From contig CALODT010000001.1 in assembly GCA_942492205.1 (NCBI GenBank), forward strand, positions 682,001 to 746,000: a stretch of DNA of 64,000 nt. The letters are read 5' to 3'. The stretch is from UBA1847 sp942492205. Lineage in GTDB: Bacteria; Pseudomonadota; Gammaproteobacteria; Steroidobacterales; Woeseiaceae. Each line of letters opens with the position of its first letter. Position 1 is the stretch's first letter. The position numbers were made by a program, and so were the translations under genes. A model generated the notes under the pieces. It saw only the letters and a program-made list of their open reading frames with translations. It made no database searches and was not told the origin of the DNA. This document shows positions 52,119 to 59,789 of this stretch, in pieces.

Positions 52119-52377
52119 CAGGCAGTCCGCTTGAGCCACAGCGACCGGAGGATGGTGAGAGCTCCGGGTTCGAGTCTGCCGAATATCACCCCGGAGTTGC
52201 CGCCTGAAAAGCAGTCTTGAGTAGGCGCGGCCGACTGGCTCACGATACGAGCGACGGACAAGCGGCCATAGGCCGGTTGACCATGAGGTGGCCCGTCAAA
52301 GATGGGTCGCGAAACCGGGTGGTACCGCGACGAACATTGATCGCCCCGGGTGCAAACGATGCACCCGGGGCGTTTTT
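52119..52377 (+). promoter_or_regulatory. T-box riboswitch, isoleucine type, controlling ileS
   Basis: A transcription-attenuation T-box in the ileS leader. Stem I is closed by CAGGC (52119-52123)/GCCTG (52202-52206). It has the apical motif GGATGGTGAGAGC between CGGAG and CTCCG, and the specifier segment GAATATCACCCCGGAG, with ATC (Ile) at 52185-52187. The antiterminator has helix CCGGG (52315-52319)/CCCGG (52345-52349), bulge TGGTACC (52320-52326) and helix GCGA (52327-52330)/TCGC (52341-52344). TGGT complements the ACCA 3' end of tRNA-Ile. Uncharged tRNA should stabilise the antiterminator and allow ileS transcription. Confidence 0.95.
52342..52377 (+). terminator. Conditional terminator of the T-box
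   Basis: CGCCCCGGGTGC (52342-52353) pairs perfectly with GCACCCGGGGCG (52361-52372) around a 7-base loop, followed by TTTTT. Bases 52342-52349 are also used by the antiterminator, so the two structures exclude each other. Confidence 0.92.
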
Positions 52378-52395
52378 GTATTCGAGGATCAGATT

Positions 52396-55300
52396 TTGGC
52401 AGCCAGGAAAGCCGTGTTTAAAGAAGTGAGTGGTCGTTACAACGGGCCGGACATCGAGAATGAGGTACTCGATTTCTGGCGCGAGCACGATGTGTTTGCG
52501 AAGACACTGGAGGCGACCAGGGACGGCCCGCAGTTCAGCTTCAACGAGGGTCCGCCAACAGCAAACGGCAAGCCGGGCATTCATCACGTGCTGGCACGCA
52601 GCTTCAAAGACGTATTCCCGAGATACAAAACGATGCGCGGCTACCACGTGCCGCGAAAAGCCGGCTGGGATACGCACGGCCTGCCGGTTGAGCACGAAGT
52701 CGAAAAAGAACTGGGTATTTTCGACAAGCAGGAAATCGAGGAAAAGGTCGGGATCGCGGAGTTCACCAGGCGTTGTCGCGAATCCGTGATGCGTTATATC
52801 GGCGACTGGGAGAAGATGACCGAGCGCATGGGCTTCTGGGTCAATCTCGACGAAGCCTATTACACACTGAACAACGACTATATCGAGTCCGTCTGGAACC
52901 TGCTTTCGAAAATCTGGGACAAGGACCTGATCTATCGTGGCTACAAGGTCGTACCCTACGACCCGCGCATTGGCGCCACGCTGTCATCGCACGAGCTCGC
53001 CCTCGGCTACAGGGAAGTGGAAGATCCGTCGATCACGGTGCGCTTCAGGCTTGTCGATGAAGATGACACCTACTTCCTGGTCTGGACGACGACGCCGTGG
53101 ACGCTGCCATCGAACCTCGCGCTCGCCGTCGGCGAGGACATCGACTACAGCTATTGCGAATCCGGGGGCCAGACGCTGATTGTCGCCGAAGCGCTGCGAG
53201 AGGCCGTGTTTCGTGACATCGAGCATTCGGTGGTCAAAACGGTGAAAGGCGCCAGGCTGGTTGGCGTTCGTTACGAGCAAATGTTCGACTATCTTCCCTG
53301 CAATGCGGCGAAGGCGTTCACCGTGCTGGCCGCGGACTTCGTCAGTACCGAGGACGGCACCGGCATCGTGCATACTGCGCCGGCATACGGCGTCGACGAT
53401 CTGGAACTGGGCCAGGCGAACGACCTGCCTGTCGTACACGGAGTCGGACTCGACGGGCACTTTGTCGACGCGGTCGAGCCGGTGGCTGGCCTGTTCTTCA
53501 AGGACGCCGACAAGGTCCTGATTCGCGAGCTCAAGGAGCGCGGCATCATGTTCCGCTCCGAACGCTACAAGCATAACTACCCGTTCGGCTGGCGCACGGG
53601 CGATCCTATCCTGTACTACGCCAAGAACGCCTGGTATATCCGCACGTCGCTGTTCCGAGAACGTATGGCCGAGCTTAACCAGACAATTAACTGGGTGCCC
53701 GAGCACATCCGCGACGGCCGTTTCGGCAACTGGCTGGAAAACAACGTCGACTGGGCATTGTCGCGGGAACGTTTCTGGGGCACGCCTTTGCCGGTATGGA
53801 CGAACGGCGACGGCGATTACATGTGCGTCGGCTCGGTCGCCGAGCTGGAAGCGCTGACCGGCCGTGAGCTTCAGGAGCTTGATTTGCATCGGCCGGCCGT
53901 CGATGAGATCCGCTTCGAGAAAGACGGCAAGACCTGGGAGCGCGTTCCCGAGGTAATCGACTGCTGGTTCGACTCGGGCGCGATGTCTTACGCGCAGTGG
54001 CACTACCCGTTCGAAAACGCGGAAAAGTTCGACAAGCACTTTCCCGCGGATTATATCTGCGAGGCGATCGACCAGACACGAGGCTGGTTTTACACGTTGC
54101 ACGCAATAGCTACGCTGGTTTCCGACAGCGTGGCATTCCGTAACTGTATTTGCCTGAATCTGATCGTCGATAAAGACGGCAAGAAGATGTCGAAGTCGGT
54201 TGGCAACATCATCAACCCCTATGATGTCTTCGACACCGTGGGTGCCGATGCGTTGCGCTGGTACTTCCTCGCACGATTGTCTCCCGATGCACCCAAGCGC
54301 GTATCGGTAGAGATCGTCGCGGACGTTGCCAGTTCGTTTATCAACACGTTCTGGAACACCTACGGCTTTTTCGTTCTTTATGCACGACTGGACGAAGTGG
54401 ATCTCAGCCGTGATATTCCGCTCGAGCAGCGCCCGGAAATCGACCGCTGGGCGCTGGCACTGCTGCATAAGACGATTACCACGGTTACCGAGTCACTCGA
54501 CCATTTCGATGCCAAGACGGCGGGCGAGGCGATAGAGGCGTTTGTCGATCAGCTCAGCAACTGGTACGTGAGACGCAATCGTCGCCGCTTCTGGAAATCC
54601 TCGGATCCCGAAGACACCCAGGCGGCCTACCTGACGCTTTATGAATGCCTGAAGGGCGTTCACGAGCTCATGGCACCGTTCGTACCGTTCCTGGCGGAAA
54701 ACGTCTATCAGAACCTGGTGCGCAGCGTCGACAAGGATGCCCCGGTATCCGTACACATGGGTAACTGGCCCGCAGCCGATCCTGCCTGGCGGAACGACGA
54801 TCTGTTGTTCGATATCGGCGTCGTGCAGAAAGTCGTCGGCCTGGCACGGGCCGCGCGCGGCCAGTCCGGTGTGCGTACGCGCCAGCCATTGTCGAGGCTG
54901 CTGCTGCGGGCGCCGGATGATGCTTCCGCGAAAGCACTCTCGAGCCACCAGGACCAGATCCTGGAAGAGCTCAATGTCAAGTCGATCGAGTTTATCGCGC
55001 GCGATGCCGGGCTGGTTAGCTATCGCATCAAGCCCAACTTGCCGCGTATTGGTAAACGCTATGGCAAGCTAATCCCGGTAATCCGCAAAGCACTCGAAGA
55101 TGCGGATGGTGCCGCGATTGCCGCGGCGTCGGCGCAAGGCAAGCCCTTCGAGATCGACGCCGGGGGCGAGACGATTTCGCTCGAAGGGGACGACGTACTG
55201 ATTGAGACCAGCTCAGCCGAGGGCTATGCCTGCGGCGAGGACGCCGGCTTCCTGACGGCGCTGGATACAACGCTGACGGATGCACTGATCAACGAGGGGG

Positions 55301-55551
55301 TCGCGCGCGAGATCGTGCGCTCAGTACAGGATGCCCGCAAGCAGGCCGGTCTCGAGGTGTCTGATCGCATCACGCTGGGCATCTCCGGGTCCGCGTCCGT
55401 CGAGACGGCCCTGGCGGCGCACCGGGATTACGTGATGAACGAGACACTGGCGACGGCCTGGGAAGTCGGGCAGGACCAGCCACTGTATTCAGGCGAGCGG
55501 CAGATGGGAGAAGCGCACTGGCGGATTGAATTCGCGAAATCGCGACAGTGA
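52396..55551 (+). CDS. ileS: Isoleucyl-tRNA synthetase, long form without C-terminal zinc finger
   Basis: About 1051 residues from TTG 52396, which has GAGG eight bases upstream; GTG 52414 is an alternative. Frames reaching back to 52288 overlap the T-box and are unlikely. It is a class I synthetase. The HIGH region reads GKPGIHHVLAR (about residues 58-68), so HIGH is replaced by GIHH; the KMSKS motif is intact near residue 597. The editing domain and anticodon-binding region are present, and there is no Cys-rich zinc finger at the end. It resembles the IleS2-like clade rather than E. coli IleS. Confidence 0.95.
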   Translation: MAARKAVFKEVSGRYNGPDIENEVLDFWREHDVFAKTLEATRDGPQFSFNEGPPTANGKPGIHHVLARSFKDVFPRYKTMRGYHVPRKAGWDTHGLPVEHEVEKELGIFDKQEIEEKVGIAEFTRRCRESVMRYIGDWEKMTERMGFWVNLDEAYYTLNNDYIESVWNLLSKIWDKDLIYRGYKVVPYDPRIGATLSSHELALGYREVEDPSITVRFRLVDEDDTYFLVWTTTPWTLPSNLALAVGEDIDYSYCESGGQTLIVAEALREAVFRDIEHSVVKTVKGARLVGVRYEQMFDYLPCNAAKAFTVLAADFVSTEDGTGIVHTAPAYGVDDLELGQANDLPVVHGVGLDGHFVDAVEPVAGLFFKDADKVLIRELKERGIMFRSERYKHNYPFGWRTGDPILYYAKNAWYIRTSLFRERMAELNQTINWVPEHIRDGRFGNWLENNVDWALSRERFWGTPLPVWTNGDGDYMCVGSVAELEALTGRELQELDLHRPAVDEIRFEKDGKTWERVPEVIDCWFDSGAMSYAQWHYPFENAEKFDKHFPADYICEAIDQTRGWFYTLHAIATLVSDSVAFRNCICLNLIVDKDGKKMSKSVGNIINPYDVFDTVGADALRWYFLARLSPDAPKRVSVEIVADVASSFINTFWNTYGFFVLYARLDEVDLSRDIPLEQRPEIDRWALALLHKTITTVTESLDHFDAKTAGEAIEAFVDQLSNWYVRRNRRRFWKSSDPEDTQAAYLTLYECLKGVHELMAPFVPFLAENVYQNLVRSVDKDAPVSVHMGNWPAADPAWRNDDLLFDIGVVQKVVGLARAARGQSGVRTRQPLSRLLLRAPDDASAKALSSHQDQILEELNVKSIEFIARDAGLVSYRIKPNLPRIGKRYGKLIPVIRKALEDADGAAIAAASAQGKPFEIDAGGETISLEGDDVLIETSSAEGYACGEDAGFLTALDTTLTDALINEGVAREIVRSVQDARKQAGLEVSDRITLGISGSASVETALAAHRDYVMNETLATAWEVGQDQPLYSGERQMGEAHWRIEFAKSRQ

Positions 55552-55620
55552 GAAAAGCCACACTTGCGTGATATTCGCGATCTCTGTTATAAGAAACAGG
55601 CGCAACGTTCTGATACTTCA

Positions 55621-55750
55621 GGAGCCAAACCGAACGGAGGGGTCGTGCAGAGCCCCCGCAAGGCCGGTGTCGGTAGCCGCTCCACCAACAAGAAAAGCGT
55701 AAATCCGCCCTCGTGAGGGAAGGCGGGATAACAACAACAAGACGCTGGAG
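55621..55750 (+). ncRNA. Structured leader RNA of unknown class
   Basis: GGAGC (55621-55625) pairs with GCTCC (55679-55683), enclosing GGGG/CCCC (55639-55642, 55653-55656) and CCG-GTGT-CGG (55664-55673), a compact three-way junction. A second stem follows: AGCGT (55696-55700)/ACGCT (55742-55746), enclosing CCGCC/GGCGG. It ends at the GGAG ribosome site of the next gene. No U-tract is present. It could be a cis-regulatory RNA acting on translation; I cannot match it to a known family. Confidence 0.45.
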
Positions 55751-55755
55751 TCGCA

Positions 55756-56127
55756 ATGACAAACCACGTGCTTCGCTTTCAGGCGGCACTCACCGTGCTT
55801 GCCGGCCATGGTCATATAAAACAAAGACTTATACGGGCTTACGAGGAGAACCTCGACGGCATAGACGTAGACGAGTTGCCGGTCGCCATGAAACAGGCGT
55901 TCGCGGACTTCCGGCAAAGCATGCATCGCGTTACGCCGTTGCACGGCGAAAGTGCGGTCTGCGCGTCGGTAAGAAAGATGTCGCCTGAGGATGCCAGCGA
56001 ATGTGCCTCCCAGGTCGTAGCGTTGTTTGGCGAGCTTGCTCGACACAGAAATGACGAGCCCGCCGGGCTGCCGCTCGACGATGGCGAGACGCCACGGGTG
56101 CCGCCGTTCCTGATCAAGTCGGTCTGA
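55756..56127 (+). CDS. Conserved-looking small protein of unknown function
   Basis: 123 residues from ATG 55756, with GGAG at 55747. It is mostly helical and soluble, with no signal peptide: ALTVLAGHGHIKQRLIRAYEENLDGI, then VAMKQAFADFRQSMHRVTPL, two cysteines (AVCASV, SECAS) and a Pro-rich end. No family is recognised. It lies alone downstream of ileS behind a structured leader and overlaps the next convergent gene by 14 bases. Confidence 0.7.
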   Translation: MTNHVLRFQAALTVLAGHGHIKQRLIRAYEENLDGIDVDELPVAMKQAFADFRQSMHRVTPLHGESAVCASVRKMSPEDASECASQVVALFGELARHRNDEPAGLPLDDGETPRVPPFLIKSV

Positions 56128-57127
56128 TCGGGTAGTACACGTAGGTTATCAGCCGCTCCTCGGGCACTTCGCCCGGATCGCTCACATAGGACTCCCAGGC
56201 AGCCCCGTTGCGCTCAATACCGTGCGCGGCCAGGTAGGCGGAGATCTTGCGGTGGGTCGTCGTCAGGGTTCGATAGGAGCCGACGTGCTTGACGCGCACC
56301 ACGAGACCGCCATAGGTCTTGCCGAGCGTGACGCTCGTATCGCCACGCGGGGTGGCCGGCGTGACGCCCCGTACCGGAATCGCGGCGTCGAAAAGCAGTT
56401 CGGCGCCACTGAAGGTGCGTGTAATCGACAACGGTGCGCCGGCGACCTGGAGACCCGCACGATCAATGTAGTTCAGGACCTGGAAATAGGCTTTGCCCAT
56501 GGCCTCAGACATCGCAGTGGGCTCGGGACGAGAGCTTGTCTGCAGGTAAGCAATGTCCGTCGCGTCGACCAGGATCTCTTCGACGTCAAGATCGCTGAAG
56601 TCGGCGCTGGGCAGGCTCTCCGCCAGTGCCTTGAGATTCTCGAGGCCGGCGCGGTAGTCCCTGGCAACGATGCCGCCCAGCATGGCGGCAAAGTAGCGGC
56701 CGACGAAGTTCATGCCGTAGTCGGCATCAAATCCCCAGCTGACAACGGTGGTCCCGGTGCCTGGAACCAGCCTGAGGCTGGACACAGCCTCGCCCGTTTC
56801 GCCAGGGTTCATGCGCATACTGACCCGTTCGAACGGTTTACTTTCGACGATGGTCTGAGTGCCGCTACCGACGATTGCACCGTCCCAACTCATCGTGGCG
56901 CCGACGCCGCGGCGCTCGCCGGAATACACAATCCGCACATTTGGGTCGGTCTCGACGATCGGTGTCCATAGCGCGACGCGTCGAAAATCGTTGAGCAAGG
57001 CGAATACCGTCGCCGGTTGCGCGTCGATTTCGATGGAGACCTCGACATGGTGGGTGCGCGGTAGTGAGTAACCGATGATCACGAGCAACGCGACAAAGGC
57101 GATCATGCCGTAAAGCAACTTCTGCAC
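56114..57127 (-). CDS. SRPBCC domain fused to GyrI-like effector-binding domain
   Basis: 337 residues. There is one N-terminal membrane anchor (LLYGMIAFVALLVIIGYSL), then a START/polyketide-cyclase-like SRPBCC domain from about residue 28 (HVEVSIEIDAQPATVFALLN to VSWGFDADYGMNFVGRY). A C-terminal GyrI/AraC-effector-type domain follows (YGGLVVRVKHVGSYRTLTTTH, and AAWESYVSDPGEVPEERLIT). Both folds bind small hydrophobic ligands, so a membrane-tethered binding protein is inferred. The ligand is unknown. Confidence 0.82.
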   Translation of the reverse strand: MQKLLYGMIAFVALLVIIGYSLPRTHHVEVSIEIDAQPATVFALLNDFRRVALWTPIVETDPNVRIVYSGERRGVGATMSWDGAIVGSGTQTIVESKPFERVSMRMNPGETGEAVSSLRLVPGTGTTVVSWGFDADYGMNFVGRYFAAMLGGIVARDYRAGLENLKALAESLPSADFSDLDVEEILVDATDIAYLQTSSRPEPTAMSEAMGKAYFQVLNYIDRAGLQVAGAPLSITRTFSGAELLFDAAIPVRGVTPATPRGDTSVTLGKTYGGLVVRVKHVGSYRTLTTTHRKISAYLAAHGIERNGAAWESYVSDPGEVPEERLITYVYYPIRPT

Positions 57128-57201
57128 GGTTCGTCGTTCCAGGAAGACAAGGCGGGACAGGAATTATTCCACAGTTGGCCATCCTTCGGCACAATGCGCT
57201 G

Positions 57202-58029
57202 ATGATGGAACAAATAAACACGGACCTGCCGATCGGGGTATTCGATTCAGGCGTGGGTGGCCTGACCGTATTGCGAGCAATACGAGCGGAATTGCCCAAT
57301 GAGAATCTCGTTTACCTGGGTGACACCGCGCGACTGCCGTACGGTACGAAAAGCCCGCTTTCCATTTCCCGCTATGCCGTGCAGGCAACCGCAAAGCTCA
57401 AGGAGCAGGGTATCAAGCTGCTTGTTGTCGCCTGTAACACGGCTTCGGCTGTTGCGCTCGACGCTCTCCGCGAGCAGATGAGTCCGCTGGCCGTCATCGG
57501 CGTCGTTGAGCCCGGCGCCGAGGCTGCCATAAACGCGTGCAGCGGCGGAGCGCACCTGGTGCTGGCTACGGAAGCTACGGTGCGCCTGGGGGCCTATCGC
57601 AAGGCTATTGAGGCTCGCGACGCCGCAGCGCATGTCCGTGAGAGTGCCTGCGAACTGCTGGTCGCCCTTGCCGAGGAAGGTTGGACGAACGGTGAAATTG
57701 CGCATCGGATCATCGAGCGATACCTCGCGGAGGCCAGCAGCGGCGACTTCGAGCCGGACACGATCATCCTCGGCTGTACCCATTTCCCGCTGCTGAAAGA
57801 CGCCATCGCCGAGGTGGCGTCTGATCGGGTGCAGCTGGTGGACTCCGCCGGCACAACGGCCGCCGTTGTCACGAAAGCACTCGACGCCAGCGGATTGCGA
57901 CGCGTCGGGAGTGGCGCAGGCGAGCTACGACTGTTGGCAACCGACAGTGCGACACGCTTTGCGCGCGTTGGCGGCAGGTTCCTCGGAGAACCGCTCGACT
58001 TCAGCGATGTCGAGATAGTAGACCTTTAA
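57202..58029 (+). CDS. murI: Glutamate racemase
   Basis: About 275 residues from ATG 57202. It makes D-glutamate for peptidoglycan. The two catalytic cysteines lie in VVACNTASAVAL and ILGCTHFPLL. The N-terminal IGVFDSGVGGLTVLRAI and the YLGDTARLPYGTKS block are diagnostic. No strong ribosome site is seen before ATG 57202 or TTG 57175. Confidence 0.95.
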   Translation: MMEQINTDLPIGVFDSGVGGLTVLRAIRAELPNENLVYLGDTARLPYGTKSPLSISRYAVQATAKLKEQGIKLLVVACNTASAVALDALREQMSPLAVIGVVEPGAEAAINACSGGAHLVLATEATVRLGAYRKAIEARDAAAHVRESACELLVALAEEGWTNGEIAHRIIERYLAEASSGDFEPDTIILGCTHFPLLKDAIAEVASDRVQLVDSAGTTAAVVTKALDASGLRRVGSGAGELRLLATDSATRFARVGGRFLGEPLDFSDVEIVDL

Positions 58030-58030
58030 A

Positions 58031-58068
58031 TATCGCACAGGCCGTCACGATTGACGGCCTGTGCGATA
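58031..58068 (+). terminator. Perfect 17-bp hairpin after murI
   Basis: TATCGCACAGGCCGTCA (58031-58047), loop CGAT, and its exact complement at 58052-58068, immediately after the murI stop. Only AATT follows, so it is a strong hairpin with a weak U-tract. It may end murI transcription or shield the 3' end. Confidence 0.6.
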
Positions 58069-58100
58069 ATTGCCGCTTAAACCTGCTTCAGGGGGAAACC

Positions 58101-59762
58101 GTGAATCTGCAATCCGTTATGCGTCTGTCTGGCCCGATTGTCTTGTCATTACTGTTGGCATCCTGCGATACAGAGGCGCCGCCCGAGGTTACCGTTGAAG
58201 TATCGGGGACGGTGGAACCACGTCCCGAGATCTATGCGGATTTCGCGCTTACCGCCGACCTTGGCAGTCTGAGCGACGAGCAGATTCAGATGATTCGGAT
58301 ACTGATCGAGGCATCGAAGATCATGGATGACCTGTTCTGGCGGCAGAGTTACGGCGACGGTTACCGTGAATGGCTGAACGGTATCGAGGACCCGGCGACA
58401 CGCCGTTTCGCAGAGCTCAATTACGGTCCCTGGGACCGGCTGGATGACGAGAAGTCATTTATCAAGGGAATCGGACCGAAACCACTGGGCGCTCGCTTCT
58501 ATCCCGAGGACATGAGCAAAGAGGAATTTGACGAGGCCTACCTGCCCGGCAAGAAAGGCCTGTATTCGCTGGTAAGGCGCGATGAGGAGGGGGCGTTGAC
58601 ACTGGTTCCGTATCACGTGGCCTACACAGAAGAGCTTGCCGAGGCCGCAGGCCTGCTGCGGCGAGCGGCAAAGCTCGCGGAGAGCCCCGATTTCGCCACC
58701 TACCTCAAACTGCGCGCAGCCGCGCTGATCAGCGACGAGTTTCAAATCAGCGATCGGTACTGGATGGATGTCAAAGATAACGATATCGACGTTGTCATCG
58801 GCCCTATCGAGACCTACGAGGATCGATTGTTCGGTTATCGCGCGGCCTACGAATCGTACGTACTGATCAAGGACCTCGAATGGAGCGATCGACTCAGTCG
58901 GTTCGCCGATTTTCTGCCGGACCTGCAGGCCGGTTTGCCGGTCGCCGAAGAGTACAAGTGGGAAACGCCCGGTACAGACTCCGATCTCAACGCCTACGAT
59001 GTCGTCTACTACGCAGGACACAGTAACGCCGGTTCCAAGACAATTGCGATCAACCTGCCGAACGACGAGGAGGTGCAGCTTGACAAGGGCACACGGCGTT
59101 TACAGTTAAAGAACGCGATGCAGGCCAAGTTCGAGAAGATCCTGGAGCCGATCGCCGACATGTTGATTGACGAAACGCAGCGCAGGCACATAACGTTTGA
59201 TGCGTTCTTCGCCAATACGATGTTCCACGAAGTGGCGCACGGTCTTGGCATCAAGAACACTATCGATGGCAGAGGCACTGTCAGGGAGGCGATGCTCGAC
59301 CTGGCATCAAGCATGGAGGAAGGCAAGGCGGACATCCTCGGCCTGTACATGATTACGGAGCTGCATAAGGCGGGTGAGCTCGGTGACGTCGATCTTCGCG
59401 ATTACTACACGACTTTCATGACCAGCGTTTTTCGCTCGATTCGGTTTGGCGCGAGCAGCGCGCACGGCAAAGCGAACATGGTGCGTTTCAATTATTTCCT
59501 GGAAGAGGGTGCTTTCGTTCGTGATCCGGCTACGAATCGATACCGCGTCGATTTCGACAGGATGGAGACCGCAATGACCGGTCTGTCGCGTCTGTTGCTG
59601 ACGCTGCAAGGCGACGGCGACTACGAAGGCGCGAGCAAATTGACACGCGAGAAAGGCCTGATCTCGGAGCAGCTGCAGGCCGATCTTGATCGACTGACCG
59701 GCGCACAGATACCGGTGGATATCACGTTCCGCCAGGGCGTGGCCGTTCTGGGTATCGAATAA
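58101..59762 (+). CDS. Lipoprotein zinc metallopeptidase, M49 (dipeptidyl-peptidase III)-like
   Basis: 553 residues. The lipobox LLLASC places lipidated Cys at residue 22. A zinc-site motif FHEVAHGLG near residue 375, with EEGKADILGLYM about 30 residues later, supplies the probable third ligand. The preceding TIAINLPNDEEVQLDKGTRR and late SAHGKANMVRFN are features I associate with bacterial M49-related Zn hydrolases. It is probably anchored facing the periplasm. The next gene is another lipoprotein peptidase-like protein, 27 bases on. Confidence 0.8.
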   Translation: MNLQSVMRLSGPIVLSLLLASCDTEAPPEVTVEVSGTVEPRPEIYADFALTADLGSLSDEQIQMIRILIEASKIMDDLFWRQSYGDGYREWLNGIEDPATRRFAELNYGPWDRLDDEKSFIKGIGPKPLGARFYPEDMSKEEFDEAYLPGKKGLYSLVRRDEEGALTLVPYHVAYTEELAEAAGLLRRAAKLAESPDFATYLKLRAAALISDEFQISDRYWMDVKDNDIDVVIGPIETYEDRLFGYRAAYESYVLIKDLEWSDRLSRFADFLPDLQAGLPVAEEYKWETPGTDSDLNAYDVVYYAGHSNAGSKTIAINLPNDEEVQLDKGTRRLQLKNAMQAKFEKILEPIADMLIDETQRRHITFDAFFANTMFHEVAHGLGIKNTIDGRGTVREAMLDLASSMEEGKADILGLYMITELHKAGELGDVDLRDYYTTFMTSVFRSIRFGASSAHGKANMVRFNYFLEEGAFVRDPATNRYRVDFDRMETAMTGLSRLLLTLQGDGDYEGASKLTREKGLISEQLQADLDRLTGAQIPVDITFRQGVAVLGIE

Positions 59763-59789
59763 ACAATGCATCATCTTGAGGCGCACACA

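Noticed and set aside
52288..52395. Upstream ATG extending ileS
   Set aside because: It would translate through the antiterminator and terminator of the T-box; the start after the terminator has a proper ribosome site.
52984..54468. 494-codon minus-strand frame opposite ileS
   Set aside because: No family features, and it is fully covered by the ileS catalytic domains.
55560..55755. Cyclic-di-GMP-I or c-di-AMP riboswitch as identity of the leader after ileS
   Set aside because: Fragments such as CAAACCG and GCAAGG recall these classes, but the order of conserved elements does not fit either.
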